A stretch of DNA of 64,000 bases from UBA1715 sp964346725 (GTDB taxonomy: Bacteria > Bacteroidota > Bacteroidia > Bacteroidales > UBA1715): contig CAYFVM010000004.1 in assembly GCA_964346725.1 (NCBI GenBank), forward strand, positions 54,311 through 118,310, written 5' to 3'. A program made the translations under genes and the position numbers. The number at the start of each line of letters is the position of its first letter. The stretch's first letter is position 1. Positions 17,710 through 26,335 of this stretch are shown piece by piece. The notes under the pieces were generated by a model that had not been told where the DNA came from, ran no database searches, and saw nothing but the letters and a program-made list of their open reading frames with translations.

Positions 17710-20700
17710 GTGAAAAAGTTTTTTTTTCTTATTCTTGTTTGTTTTGCAAATCTAGACGGGTTTGCCCAAGACCTTATACTCAACGAGATTTGTGCAAAAA
17801 ATGGGAAGACATACACCAACACCAAAGGAGATACGCCCGATTGGTTTGAAGTGAAAAATATATCACAGTCAACCATAAACCTTTCGGAATATAGCATTGA
17901 ATTAAAAAGTATGCCAAATATTTCGTGGCAATTACCAGAAATTTCGTTGGCAAAAAATGGTGTCTATCTTTTCGAAACGGATGAAAACACAATTTCTGTG
18001 GCACAATGGGAAACGATACTTGATATAGAAAAAGTTTTCTCTTACATAGTTCCTACCGAACAACCCTATGGTTGGACTGCTTCGGACTATGACGATAGTG
18101 GATGGGAAACAGGGCCTAGTCCCATCGGTTATGGCGAAACAAATATTCTCTCAAGCGTTCCTTCGGGAAGTCAATCGGTGTTTATGCGCACCACTTTCTC
18201 TATTGACAACGTGACTGATATTGTTCAAATGATTTTGCACATGGATTGTGACGACGGATTTATTGCCTACATTAACGGCACAGAAGTAGCACGATCCAAT
18301 ATGAGTAATGACTCATACAATAGCTATGCCAGCAACTATTCGGAAGGGGTTATAATTAACAATGGTATTCCGCAATCATTTATTATTGAAAACCCACAAA
18401 CTATTCTCCAAAAAGGCACGAATACATTTTGCGTACAAGTTCACAACAATAGTGGAACTTCAAGCGATTTGCTTGCCATACCCATACTCACCCTCGGATA
18501 TTCTACCGTAGAACCAGCGAGAGACTACATTTCTGAGCATGTTTCATTCTCAAACCAAAGCGTTGCACCGTTTGCGTTCAGCGGTTCCGGCGACGTACTT
18601 TATTTGTTAAAAAATCAGCAAGTGGTTGACAGTATTGCGTGGGAAGATATTCCAACCGATGTGTCTATCGGCCGTGAGATAGGCGACAACCAAGCCACAT
18701 ATTATTTTGCAACCCCCACTCCCAATAGCGAAAATACCACACAAACATATGTAGCAAAAACGCTCGACAAACCGAAACTAAGCAAAGACGGAGGCGTTTT
18801 CTATAGTAAGAAATTCTACGTTTCTGCCTATATAAGCAACAGCAAAGCAACGCTTCGCTACACCACCAACGGTTCGGTTCCTGACACAACGTCTGCCATT
18901 TTTTCGGACAGTTTGTATGTTGCAAAAACTACAAACTTGCGCGTAAGAGCCTTTCGAGAAGGATATCTCCCGAGTGAAACAACTACGGCAACCTACCTCA
19001 TACTCCCTCGCATTCCCCAATTACCAATAGCATCTATCACGCTACAAAAAGAAGATTTTTTTGATTACTATACTGGAATCTACGTTGAAGGACCAAATGC
19101 AGAAAGTGCAGAACCACATTATGGTGCGAATTATTGGCAAGATTGGGAAAAACCCGCTCATTTTGAATACTTTACACCCAAAGAAGGTTGTGTTATTTCA
19201 CAAGATATAGGTGTAAAAATTGGAGGCAACTGGAGTCGTGCACACGTGCAAAAATCTCTCAAACTCTATGCACGAAACCAATACGGTAAAGACAAATTTG
19301 AATATCAATTTTTCAAAGATAAACCTTTGTATGATTTCCATATAATCCTACTGCGCAATGCAGGTAACGATTTTAACTATGCCCACATGCGCGACGGCAT
19401 TTCGTCCATACTTGCACGAAACATGAACGTGGACCGCGTTGCATTCCAACCTGCAATTGTGTATATCAATGGTGAATACTACGGCATACAGAATGTGCGC
19501 GAAAAAATAAATGCGTCATATATTGCAGAAAATTACGGATACAACAAAGATGATATTGATTTTATAAAAAATCATGGCGGAGTTGCCTACGGGGACGACA
19601 AAGATCATCTCGAAATGCTTAATTCAATTACGGAAGCCGATCTGTCAATCGCAACAAACTACCAAAAAGCAAGTGAATACCTTGATATAGATAGTTACAT
19701 TGATTATCAGGTAATAGAAATGTATGTGGTGAACGAAGATTGGCCCGGAGGAAATGTAAATTGCTGGCACTCCCGTTCTGACAATTCAAAATGGCGTTAC
19801 GTCTTATACGATACCGATTTTGGATTTGGTATTTGGGACGCAGACAAAGTAAATCACAATATGCTCACATGGTGTACTAATGCTGTAGATGAGAATCAAA
19901 ATGCCTACAAAGCAAATGACCCTTTGGGGACTCTCATGTTTCGCAGTCTTTTACAAAATAATGATTTCAAGCGCAACTTTATGAACCATACTGCCGACCG
20001 CCTCAATACAACTCTCTCTCCCGACTCAATAATTCATGTCGTTGATTCGGTAGAAAGTCTTATCGCTTCGGAAATACCGTTTCATACCACGAAATGGAGT
20101 GCTTTCACCTACATGGCCGACATGAAATCATGTATCAATGATATTCGTGTTTTTGCCCGAAACCGCGAATCGGTTATGCGCACACAAACTGAAGAGTTTT
20201 TTGGCACTAATGGCAGCTATACTCTTTCATTAGCAATTTCTAACAACAAAGCAGGCAAAATTCACCTCAATTCTATTGATGTAACCAGATTTCCTTGGAG
20301 CGGAAAATATTTCAACAACAATCAAATTTTTCTTACTGCTATTCCAAATCCGGGATACTCATTTGTAGGTTGGGAAGGTGCCGTTACCTCAACCGAACCA
20401 AGCATCACAATTACAACCGACCAAGCCACAAATCTCACGGCAGTGTTTGAATATGTGGGCAAAATACCCAATATCGTATTTACCGAAGTGTATTACAATA
20501 CTTTACAAGACACCGAAACAGAATGGATTGAAGTACGCAATAACAGCAATTTCACAGTTGATTTGTCAAATTGGAACATTCATTTCGACAAATACAACCA
20601 AACCTTTACCATTCCTAGCGGAACTGTCATAGATGCCGACAATTTCTTGACGTTTGTAAATGATTCTACTGTTATGCATGCACTCCATCCTGATAGTAGA

Positions 20701-21666
20701 ATAGTGGGAAATTTGAATATTGATTTTCCAAAAAATAAAGCAGTCATAACCTTGCGTGATTCTAACAATTGCGCTATTGCCACAGTAAGTTATAGCGATC
20801 AACCATTACCGCGCAAAGCTGATGGCTATGGATACTCATATGAATACATTGCTTCACTTGACTCATGGAGAGCCCCGTCTCTTGGCGGAACACCTAGTTT
20901 TGTTAATAATGATGGGCCTATTTCGGGTGAAAATGAGAAATCTCCGATTATTAACGAAATTAACTATGCATCTGCCGAAACAATTGATGCGGAAGATTGG
21001 ATTGAAATATATAACCCCGATGGAAATCAATACGACCTTTCGGGATGGGTTATTTCGGATAAAAGCGGAAACATAGCAGTACTCCCTGAAAATGGAGAAT
21101 GCATCATACCTCCTGGCGGTTATTTGGTAATTGTAAAAGACGCAAGCAAATTCCATCAAATACACCCAGACGTAGCGTGCGTAGAGGTCAATATATCTCT
21201 CAATAGGTATATTGACGGCATTTTTTTGTATGACAAGTATGAATACTTGCGTGACTCTGTTTTTTACTCCATGTTTGAAAAGAACTGGACCAAACATGCC
21301 TTGAGTACAGGTCGTACTCTATCTCTTCGCACCACCGAAAGCGACAATGCTGATGCCAGAAATTGGTTAGCAAGCAAAAACTATGGAACTCCCGGAGCCA
21401 CAAACGATTACATACTTTCAACTTCAACATCAACTATTCCCAATATCCGAATATCTCCAAACCCTTGTACTGACTATGTTGTTGTTGAAATTAACGGGGA
21501 ATTTTCATACAAAATAGTTTGCGGGAATGGATCTACAGTCAAGTCTGGAGAAGGTTTTGGAACACAAACTATTCCTGTGCAAAATCTTGCTGACGGCATA
21601 TATTTAATTATGATTACTCAAAATTCTACACCTCATATTTCTGAAATTATAAAATCTAGCAGATAA
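17710..21666 (+). CDS. Large secreted CotH-kinase/lamin-tail protein with type IX sorting domain
   Basis: About 1318 residues. The start at GTG 17710 gives a signal peptide (KKFFFLILVCFANLDGFAQ); a TTG at 17668 is possible. Domains in order: lamin-tail (about 22-130), a beta region, a chitobiase C-terminal-like domain (about 350-430), CotH-type kinase fold (about 440-730; INGEYYGIQNVREKI and WRYVLYDTDFGFG carry the conserved Asn and metal Asp), an InlB-type repeat (GYSFVGWEG, about 880), two more lamin-tail domains (about 917-1060 and 1077-1226) and a Por type A sorting domain (SPNPCTDYVVVEI, about 1245 to the end). CotH proteins phosphorylate partner proteins; here the target is unknown. It should be exported by T9SS and held at the cell surface. 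Confidence 0.86.
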   Translation: MKKFFFLILVCFANLDGFAQDLILNEICAKNGKTYTNTKGDTPDWFEVKNISQSTINLSEYSIELKSMPNISWQLPEISLAKNGVYLFETDENTISVAQWETILDIEKVFSYIVPTEQPYGWTASDYDDSGWETGPSPIGYGETNILSSVPSGSQSVFMRTTFSIDNVTDIVQMILHMDCDDGFIAYINGTEVARSNMSNDSYNSYASNYSEGVIINNGIPQSFIIENPQTILQKGTNTFCVQVHNNSGTSSDLLAIPILTLGYSTVEPARDYISEHVSFSNQSVAPFAFSGSGDVLYLLKNQQVVDSIAWEDIPTDVSIGREIGDNQATYYFATPTPNSENTTQTYVAKTLDKPKLSKDGGVFYSKKFYVSAYISNSKATLRYTTNGSVPDTTSAIFSDSLYVAKTTNLRVRAFREGYLPSETTTATYLILPRIPQLPIASITLQKEDFFDYYTGIYVEGPNAESAEPHYGANYWQDWEKPAHFEYFTPKEGCVISQDIGVKIGGNWSRAHVQKSLKLYARNQYGKDKFEYQFFKDKPLYDFHIILLRNAGNDFNYAHMRDGISSILARNMNVDRVAFQPAIVYINGEYYGIQNVREKINASYIAENYGYNKDDIDFIKNHGGVAYGDDKDHLEMLNSITEADLSIATNYQKASEYLDIDSYIDYQVIEMYVVNEDWPGGNVNCWHSRSDNSKWRYVLYDTDFGFGIWDADKVNHNMLTWCTNAVDENQNAYKANDPLGTLMFRSLLQNNDFKRNFMNHTADRLNTTLSPDSIIHVVDSVESLIASEIPFHTTKWSAFTYMADMKSCINDIRVFARNRESVMRTQTEEFFGTNGSYTLSLAISNNKAGKIHLNSIDVTRFPWSGKYFNNNQIFLTAIPNPGYSFVGWEGAVTSTEPSITITTDQATNLTAVFEYVGKIPNIVFTEVYYNTLQDTETEWIEVRNNSNFTVDLSNWNIHFDKYNQTFTIPSGTVIDADNFLTFVNDSTVMHALHPDSRIVGNLNIDFPKNKAVITLRDSNNCAIATVSYSDQPLPRKADGYGYSYEYIASLDSWRAPSLGGTPSFVNNDGPISGENEKSPIINEINYASAETIDAEDWIEIYNPDGNQYDLSGWVISDKSGNIAVLPENGECIIPPGGYLVIVKDASKFHQIHPDVACVEVNISLNRYIDGIFLYDKYEYLRDSVFYSMFEKNWTKHALSTGRTLSLRTTESDNADARNWLASKNYGTPGATNDYILSTSTSTIPNIRISPNPCTDYVVVEINGEFSYKIVCGNGSTVKSGEGFGTQTIPVQNLADGIYLIMITQNSTPHISEIIKSSR

Positions 21667-21760
21667 CCAGAGTTTTCAACACGCAAATACATGATTGTGA
21701 GATTTTTACAGTGAATTTTAGTTTTTATTAACACTTCTATTATAGTTGGAATTTATTGCC

Positions 21761-21768
21761 TAATTTTG
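21761..21768 (+). promoter_or_regulatory. -7 element of the gene at 21796
   Basis: TAATTTTG fits TAnnTTTG and lies 27 bases before the ATG at 21796, supporting that start over the TTG at 21781. Confidence 0.5.
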
Positions 21769-21795
21769 AGGTGATAAAAATTGACTTTACAAAAG

Positions 21796-22341
21796 ATGAA
21801 TTTACAAAAAATTGCCCTGTTATTAGGCCTCCTTATTGCAAGTACTGCAGCATTTGCTCAATATGATGACGATGAAACAGTTCAATCAAGAAAAACAACT
21901 CATAAAAGAGAAAAAGTAAAAGCCGCTCCTTCTGCTGACACTCGTAAGATGAAAAAAGAAGATAACTTCAAAACGAGTGTGAACAAGACTACGCATTTAA
22001 GCAAAAAAGAACAAGCTAAATTACAAGCTAAAAAAGAAAAAGAACATCAAAAACGTTTTGAAGAAAATCGTGAAAGGATGCAAAACAAGCAGACCTTGAA
22101 ACGAATGAAGAAAAACGAAAAATATTCGTATCGTTACAATTCCGCTAAAGGAAAATCTTGGAGCAGCAGAAACCGCGACAACGCAACAACCAAAGCAAAT
22201 AAGAAACGGTCTAAAGCTCTTGAGAAAAGACAAGACGAAGCACGGGAAAGATATGAAAACAAAGATTATCAACCTGGCGAACGCAAAACAACTAGAAAAG
22301 GAAAAATTCGCGAATTTTATAATCCTTTCAAACGCAACTAG
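21796..22341 (+). CDS. Secreted Lys/Glu-rich basic protein of unknown function
   Basis: 181 residues. The start at 21796 gives a clean signal peptide (MNLQKIALLLGLLIASTAAFAQ). The mature chain begins with an acidic YDDDE patch and then is dominated by Lys, Arg, Glu and Gln with long charged helices (LSKKEQAKLQAKKEKEHQKR, about 75-95) and a basic end. I recognise no family. Such charged periplasmic proteins can bind nucleic acid, cell wall or polyphosphate, but that is speculation. It is followed 6 bases later by a TPR gene, so the two probably share a transcript. Confidence 0.65.
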   Translation: MNLQKIALLLGLLIASTAAFAQYDDDETVQSRKTTHKREKVKAAPSADTRKMKKEDNFKTSVNKTTHLSKKEQAKLQAKKEKEHQKRFEENRERMQNKQTLKRMKKNEKYSYRYNSAKGKSWSSRNRDNATTKANKKRSKALEKRQDEARERYENKDYQPGERKTTRKGKIREFYNPFKRN

Positions 22342-22347
22342 CAATTG

Positions 22348-23319
22348 ATGAAACGTTTGTTCGGAATAATACTTGCGACGATGCTCGCAGTTTCCGCTAC
22401 TCAAGCTCAAAACTGCGACTCTTTGTATGTATCATCGCTAAAGTTATTTGACCAAAAAGCATATCAAGCATCACTTGACACTATTTCTTTCATTATTAAT
22501 AGTTGCCCTGGAAAAGCAGATTACTATCTTCATCAAGCTAAGTGCTACAAGCAGTTAAAAAATGCGGTTGGCACTATGAACGCACTAAATGGTGCTATAA
22601 AAACCGATAGTACCTGCATTAGCGCGTGGGCTACGAAAGCTTTACTGCTTACCGAAGCGGGGCTCAACGAACAAGCTATAGCAGCATACGAAAAAACACT
22701 TTCGCTCATTCCTGCCACCGACTCTAGTACAAAAATATACTACACCAATTTAAGTGCTTTATATATTTTAACTAATCGTTACAATGATGCATACCTGCTC
22801 CTAAACGATTTGTGTCACAAAGATTCTACCGACGAAAAATTGCTGACAAACCTTTCGGCTTGCGCCATTTATTCGGGAAGAATTGACGAAGCAGAATGGA
22901 GTTTATCCAAATTTATGGCCGTAAACCCCAAAAACACTGATTGCCTTATAAATATGGGGTTTTGCAAAGAACACAAACAGGAATATGACTCTGCTATCTA
23001 TTACTACGACAAAGCATTGCGCATAAAACCTAATGATGCATACGGATTGAACAATCGTGGATATGCTAAATATGCTTTGGGTGAATTTGATGCTGCACTA
23101 GCGGATATAAATTTAGCAATTACCTACGACCCATCGAATTCATACGCATACCGAAATAGAGCATTAGTTCATTTTGCTATAGACCAAAACAACGATGCAT
23201 GCTCCGACTTGCAAACAGCATTAGATTTGGGTTATACAAAAATGTATGGCAACGAAGTTTCTCAAATACAGCAAGAAAAATGCGGTAAGAACATCAAGAA
23301 ACGCAAGTCGAAAAATTAA
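22348..23319 (+). CDS. Secreted tetratricopeptide repeat protein
   Basis: 323 residues. I chose the ATG at 22348, one codon after a TTG. A signal peptide (MKRLFGIILATMLAVSATQAQ) is followed by TPR units over most of the chain; the clearest is SAIYYYDKALRIKPNDAYGLNNRG near residue 215, with a matching unit (AALADINLAITYDPSNSYAYRNR) just after. Six or seven repeats are likely. TPR proteins act as scaffolds; partner unknown. It lies 18 bases before polA, which may be cotranscribed. Confidence 0.85.
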   Translation: MKRLFGIILATMLAVSATQAQNCDSLYVSSLKLFDQKAYQASLDTISFIINSCPGKADYYLHQAKCYKQLKNAVGTMNALNGAIKTDSTCISAWATKALLLTEAGLNEQAIAAYEKTLSLIPATDSSTKIYYTNLSALYILTNRYNDAYLLLNDLCHKDSTDEKLLTNLSACAIYSGRIDEAEWSLSKFMAVNPKNTDCLINMGFCKEHKQEYDSAIYYYDKALRIKPNDAYGLNNRGYAKYALGEFDAALADINLAITYDPSNSYAYRNRALVHFAIDQNNDACSDLQTALDLGYTKMYGNEVSQIQQEKCGKNIKKRKSKN

Positions 23320-23337
23320 CTCACGAAAAAAACTTCT

Positions 23338-26112
23338 ATGAACGAAAAAAAACTTTTCCTCATTGATGGACATGCGGTTCTTTATCGCTCATACTTTGCG
23401 TTCATCAACAATCCACGCATAAATTCAAAAGGAGTAAACACCTCGGCAATTTTTGGGTTTGTGAACACAATTTATGAAATGATTCGTTCACAAAAACCAA
23501 CCCACATCGGTGTTGTTTTCGATCCAAAAGGGAAAACGTTTCGTCATGAAATGTTTGAACAATACAAAGCTAACCGCCAAGCCACTCCCGAAGATTTGAA
23601 AGCCGCAATTCCCGAAGTGTTCGAGATTGTGAAAGCCATGAACATTCCGGTTGTGCAAGTTGAAGGTTATGAAGCCGATGATGTAATTGGCACCCTTGCC
23701 AAACAAGCAGCACAAAAAGGCTACATGGTGTATATGGTTACACCCGACAAAGATTACGCACAACTTGTGGAAGACTCCATTTATATGTATAGACTAGGGC
23801 ATATGGGCATTGACATTATGGGACCAAAACAAGTTATGGAAAAATTCTCCATTCGCCGACCAGAACAAGTGATTGATTTGCTCGGTCTTTGGGGCGATAG
23901 CTCCGATAACATTCCAGGAGCTCCAGGCATTGGCGAAAAAACTGCGAAAGTGCTCATTGAGCAATTTGATAGCATAGAAGGAATCTACGAACACGTTGAC
24001 GAGCTCAAAGGTAAACAAAAAGAGAAAATGATTACCGCCAAAGACCAAGTTTTTCTTTCAAAAGAACTTGCAACAATTTGCACGCAAGTGCCTATTTCGT
24101 TTGATGATTATAATTTTGTAAATGAAGAATTCAACGCCCCAGTTTTGCAAGTGAAATTCAACGAATTGGAATTTTTCTCGTTGGCAAAAAAAATGCTACA
24201 AACCACCGTTGAACCGAAACAACCGGTAGGAAAACCGGCTCCAAAGCAAGAACAATCGTTGCAACTTGATTTATTTGCAACGAATGACACTCCTGCTCCA
24301 TCACAACCGGCACGCCAGCAACAAGATTTTCTTGGCTACAAACTTGTTCGCGCCAACGATATTGACAATTTTCTCAAACTTTTGTCAAAGCAACTCTCTA
24401 TTTCATTTGCCCTCTGCACTACCACTACGGTAGCGGTTGATGCTGAAATTTTAGGACTTGCCTTTTCGTGGAAAGGAGGCGAAGCGCACTATGTAGCGGT
24501 GCCTAGCGACAAAAAAGAAGCCGAGGAGTTTCTTAAAAAGTTCACTCCTATTTTCGTTTCATGCTCAAAGAAAATTGCATACGATATTAAATACAGCATA
24601 TCGGTTTTGTCGCACTACGGCATCAATGTTTATGGCGAATTGCACGACATAATGCTTGCTCACTACATTTTGCAACCCGAAGTTCGACATGAATTGTCTA
24701 CCATTGCTCGGCAGTTCCTAAACCGCGAACTCACACAAATAGAAGATATTACGGGCAGAAAGATGGGAAATTTCTCGTTCACAGAAGTCCCGGTTATTCA
24801 ACAGAAAAATTATTTCTGCGAACAAGCCGATGCTCTTTTTCAAATTGCCACACCGCTCGAAAAAGAATTGCGCGACTTGCACCAATACGATCTTTACACA
24901 AAAATTGAATGTCCGCTTGCACCGGTGTTGAGCCATATGGAAATGAACGGCGTACGCATTGATTCTACGGCACTTCAGGACTCCTCAAAAACCATAACGG
25001 CCGAAGTTACCGCCTTGGAAGAAAAGATATACGAGCAAGCCGGAGAGCACTTCAACATTGGATCGCCAAAACAATTGGGAGAAATTTTGTTTGACAAACT
25101 CGCCATCACTGAAAAAGCGAGAAAGACTAAAACAAAACAGTACGCCACCGGCGAAGAAGTGCTTGACAAACTGAAAGACGCGCACCCTATTGTTCCGCTG
25201 ATTTTGGAATACCGAGAAATGAAAAAATTGCTCTCGACCTATATTGACAGCCTTCCGCAATTGGTAAATCCACGTACGGGAAATATTCACGCCTCGTTCA
25301 ATCAAGCAATCGTGGCAACCGGCCGACTCAGTTCTACCAATCCCAATATGCAGAATATTCCAATCCGCTCAACTATGGGGAGAGAGATTCGTAAGGTCTT
25401 TATTCCTTCGCAACCGGACAATGTTTTCCTTTCTGCCGATTACTCGCAGATTGAACTCCGCCTGATTGCACACTTTAGCGAAGACGAACATTTTATTTCT
25501 GCTTTTAAAAACGGCGAAGATATTCACGCTGCTACTGCGGCAAAAATATTTGGCGTACCGCTGAGTGAAGTCACTTCAGACCAACGACGCAAAGCAAAAT
25601 CGGCAAACTTCGCCATTTCGTATGGCACAACCGCGTTTGGATTGTCTCAAAACCTCAACATTCCTCGCAAAGAGGCACAAGACCTCATCAATAGTTATTT
25701 TGAAAACTATCCGCGCGTAAAGGCGTTAATGGACTCATACATACAGTTGGCACAAGAAAAAGGCTACGTTGAAACCATGTTTGGCCGTCGTCGCTATTTG
25801 CCCGACATCAATTCGCAAAATGCTACAATCCGTGGGGTTGCTGAGCGAAATGCCATCAATGCGCCAATACAAGGCTCTGCTGCCGACATTATCAAAATTG
25901 CAATGATTCGCATAGAAGAACGAATACAAAACGAGAAACTGAAGAGCAACATGATACTTCAAGTTCATGATGAACTCAATTTTGATGTGTTCCCCGACGA
26001 ATTGGAACAAATGAAAGCTATCGTTAGCGAAGAGATGCAAAATGCTGTTGCGCTCAAAGTTCCTCTGATTGCAGAAGTTGGCACCGGCAAAAACTGGCTT
26101 GAAGCGCATTAA
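23338..26112 (+). CDS. polA: DNA polymerase I, proofreading site degenerate
   Basis: 924 residues with the usual three modules. The 5' nuclease (about 1-290) is intact (EADDVIG, TPDKDYAQLV, GDSSDNIPGAPGIGEKTA). The polymerase (about 520-924) keeps motif A (DYSQIELR), motif B (RRKAKSANFAISYG) and motif C (VHDELNFD). The middle 3'-5' exonuclease fold (about 330-500) has lost its metal ligands: ExoI reads SFALCTTTT where DTET is expected, ExoII reads YDIKYS where NxKYD is expected, and ExoIII reads YFCEQAD where Y-x3-D is expected. It should fill gaps and remove RNA primers but not proofread, as in Taq polymerase. Confidence 0.95.
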   Translation: MNEKKLFLIDGHAVLYRSYFAFINNPRINSKGVNTSAIFGFVNTIYEMIRSQKPTHIGVVFDPKGKTFRHEMFEQYKANRQATPEDLKAAIPEVFEIVKAMNIPVVQVEGYEADDVIGTLAKQAAQKGYMVYMVTPDKDYAQLVEDSIYMYRLGHMGIDIMGPKQVMEKFSIRRPEQVIDLLGLWGDSSDNIPGAPGIGEKTAKVLIEQFDSIEGIYEHVDELKGKQKEKMITAKDQVFLSKELATICTQVPISFDDYNFVNEEFNAPVLQVKFNELEFFSLAKKMLQTTVEPKQPVGKPAPKQEQSLQLDLFATNDTPAPSQPARQQQDFLGYKLVRANDIDNFLKLLSKQLSISFALCTTTTVAVDAEILGLAFSWKGGEAHYVAVPSDKKEAEEFLKKFTPIFVSCSKKIAYDIKYSISVLSHYGINVYGELHDIMLAHYILQPEVRHELSTIARQFLNRELTQIEDITGRKMGNFSFTEVPVIQQKNYFCEQADALFQIATPLEKELRDLHQYDLYTKIECPLAPVLSHMEMNGVRIDSTALQDSSKTITAEVTALEEKIYEQAGEHFNIGSPKQLGEILFDKLAITEKARKTKTKQYATGEEVLDKLKDAHPIVPLILEYREMKKLLSTYIDSLPQLVNPRTGNIHASFNQAIVATGRLSSTNPNMQNIPIRSTMGREIRKVFIPSQPDNVFLSADYSQIELRLIAHFSEDEHFISAFKNGEDIHAATAAKIFGVPLSEVTSDQRRKAKSANFAISYGTTAFGLSQNLNIPRKEAQDLINSYFENYPRVKALMDSYIQLAQEKGYVETMFGRRRYLPDINSQNATIRGVAERNAINAPIQGSAADIIKIAMIRIEERIQNEKLKSNMILQVHDELNFDVFPDELEQMKAIVSEEMQNAVALKVPLIAEVGTGKNWLEAH

Positions 26113-26128
26113 TCCAAGCATATTTGAA

Positions 26129-26335
26129 ATGAATAAATCGTATATCTGTTATAAACCCACGTTTCGCTTCCATCGCTGGAATCATAAATCGTACTCGGCG
26201 TTTGCGAGTATAGGGAAACAGATTACCATTGGCCGACTCACCACCGACGCGACCGACGGGCTTTTGCGCCTCAATGTGCACATTCAGCGTTTTTGCTCAA
26301 GACGATTCCATGTACGTGAATCTTCGAAAAATTGA
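26129..26335 (+). CDS. Displaced N-terminus of the TonB receptor, or a leader peptide
   Basis: A 68-codon frame overlaps the start of the TonB receptor but lies in another frame. Its sequence (RFHRWNHKSYSAFASIGKQ, then ITIGRLTTD) resembles, from memory, the RWxxKxYxxFxS...GK..xIGxL segment at the N-terminus of many Bacteroidetes TonB receptors. Moving by one base within GTGCACATTC (about 26272) would join ...LLRLNV to TFSVFAQDD and rebuild a normal extended signal peptide. So this is either the true N-terminus separated by a frameshift, or an overlapping leader peptide. No search was possible. Confidence 0.5.
   Translation: MNKSYICYKPTFRFHRWNHKSYSAFASIGKQITIGRLTTDATDGLLRLNVHIQRFCSRRFHVRESSKN
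26144..26223 (+). ncRNA. Putative three-way-junction RNA element before the TonB receptor
   Basis: Eighty bases between polA and the receptor fold on paper into a closed junction. P1 is 7 bp (ATCTGTT 26144-26150 with AACAGAT 26217-26223), extended by CCC 26156-26158 with GGG 26213-26215. P2 is TTCCA-TCGC-TGGAA (26168-26181). P3 is TACTCG-GCGTTTG-CGAGTA (26192-26210). It matches no riboswitch class I know. It overlaps the possible N-terminal coding segment, so chance pairing is possible. Confidence 0.35.

Noticed and set aside
17668..17712. TTG at 17668 as start of the CotH/lamin-tail protein
   Set aside because: It adds 14 residues before the signal peptide; GTG 17710 places a Lys pair right before the hydrophobic core. 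It remains possible.
26144..26223. Hammerhead ribozyme on the minus strand of the three-way junction
   Set aside because: The minus strand has TATGA, a hairpin and GAAAC in the right order, but the core CUGAUGA is not matched (C3 and G5 are absent), so cleavage is not expected.
26113..26228. Cobalamin riboswitch upstream of the BtuB-like receptor
   Set aside because: The region is too short and lacks the B12-box and the GCxACUG-type core; purine and TPP cores were also compared and do not match.
26054..26281. Minus-strand frame spanning the polA end and the intergenic region
   Set aside because: No start context or family is visible, it is antisense to polA and the receptor leader, and it is explained as a shadow of those sequences.
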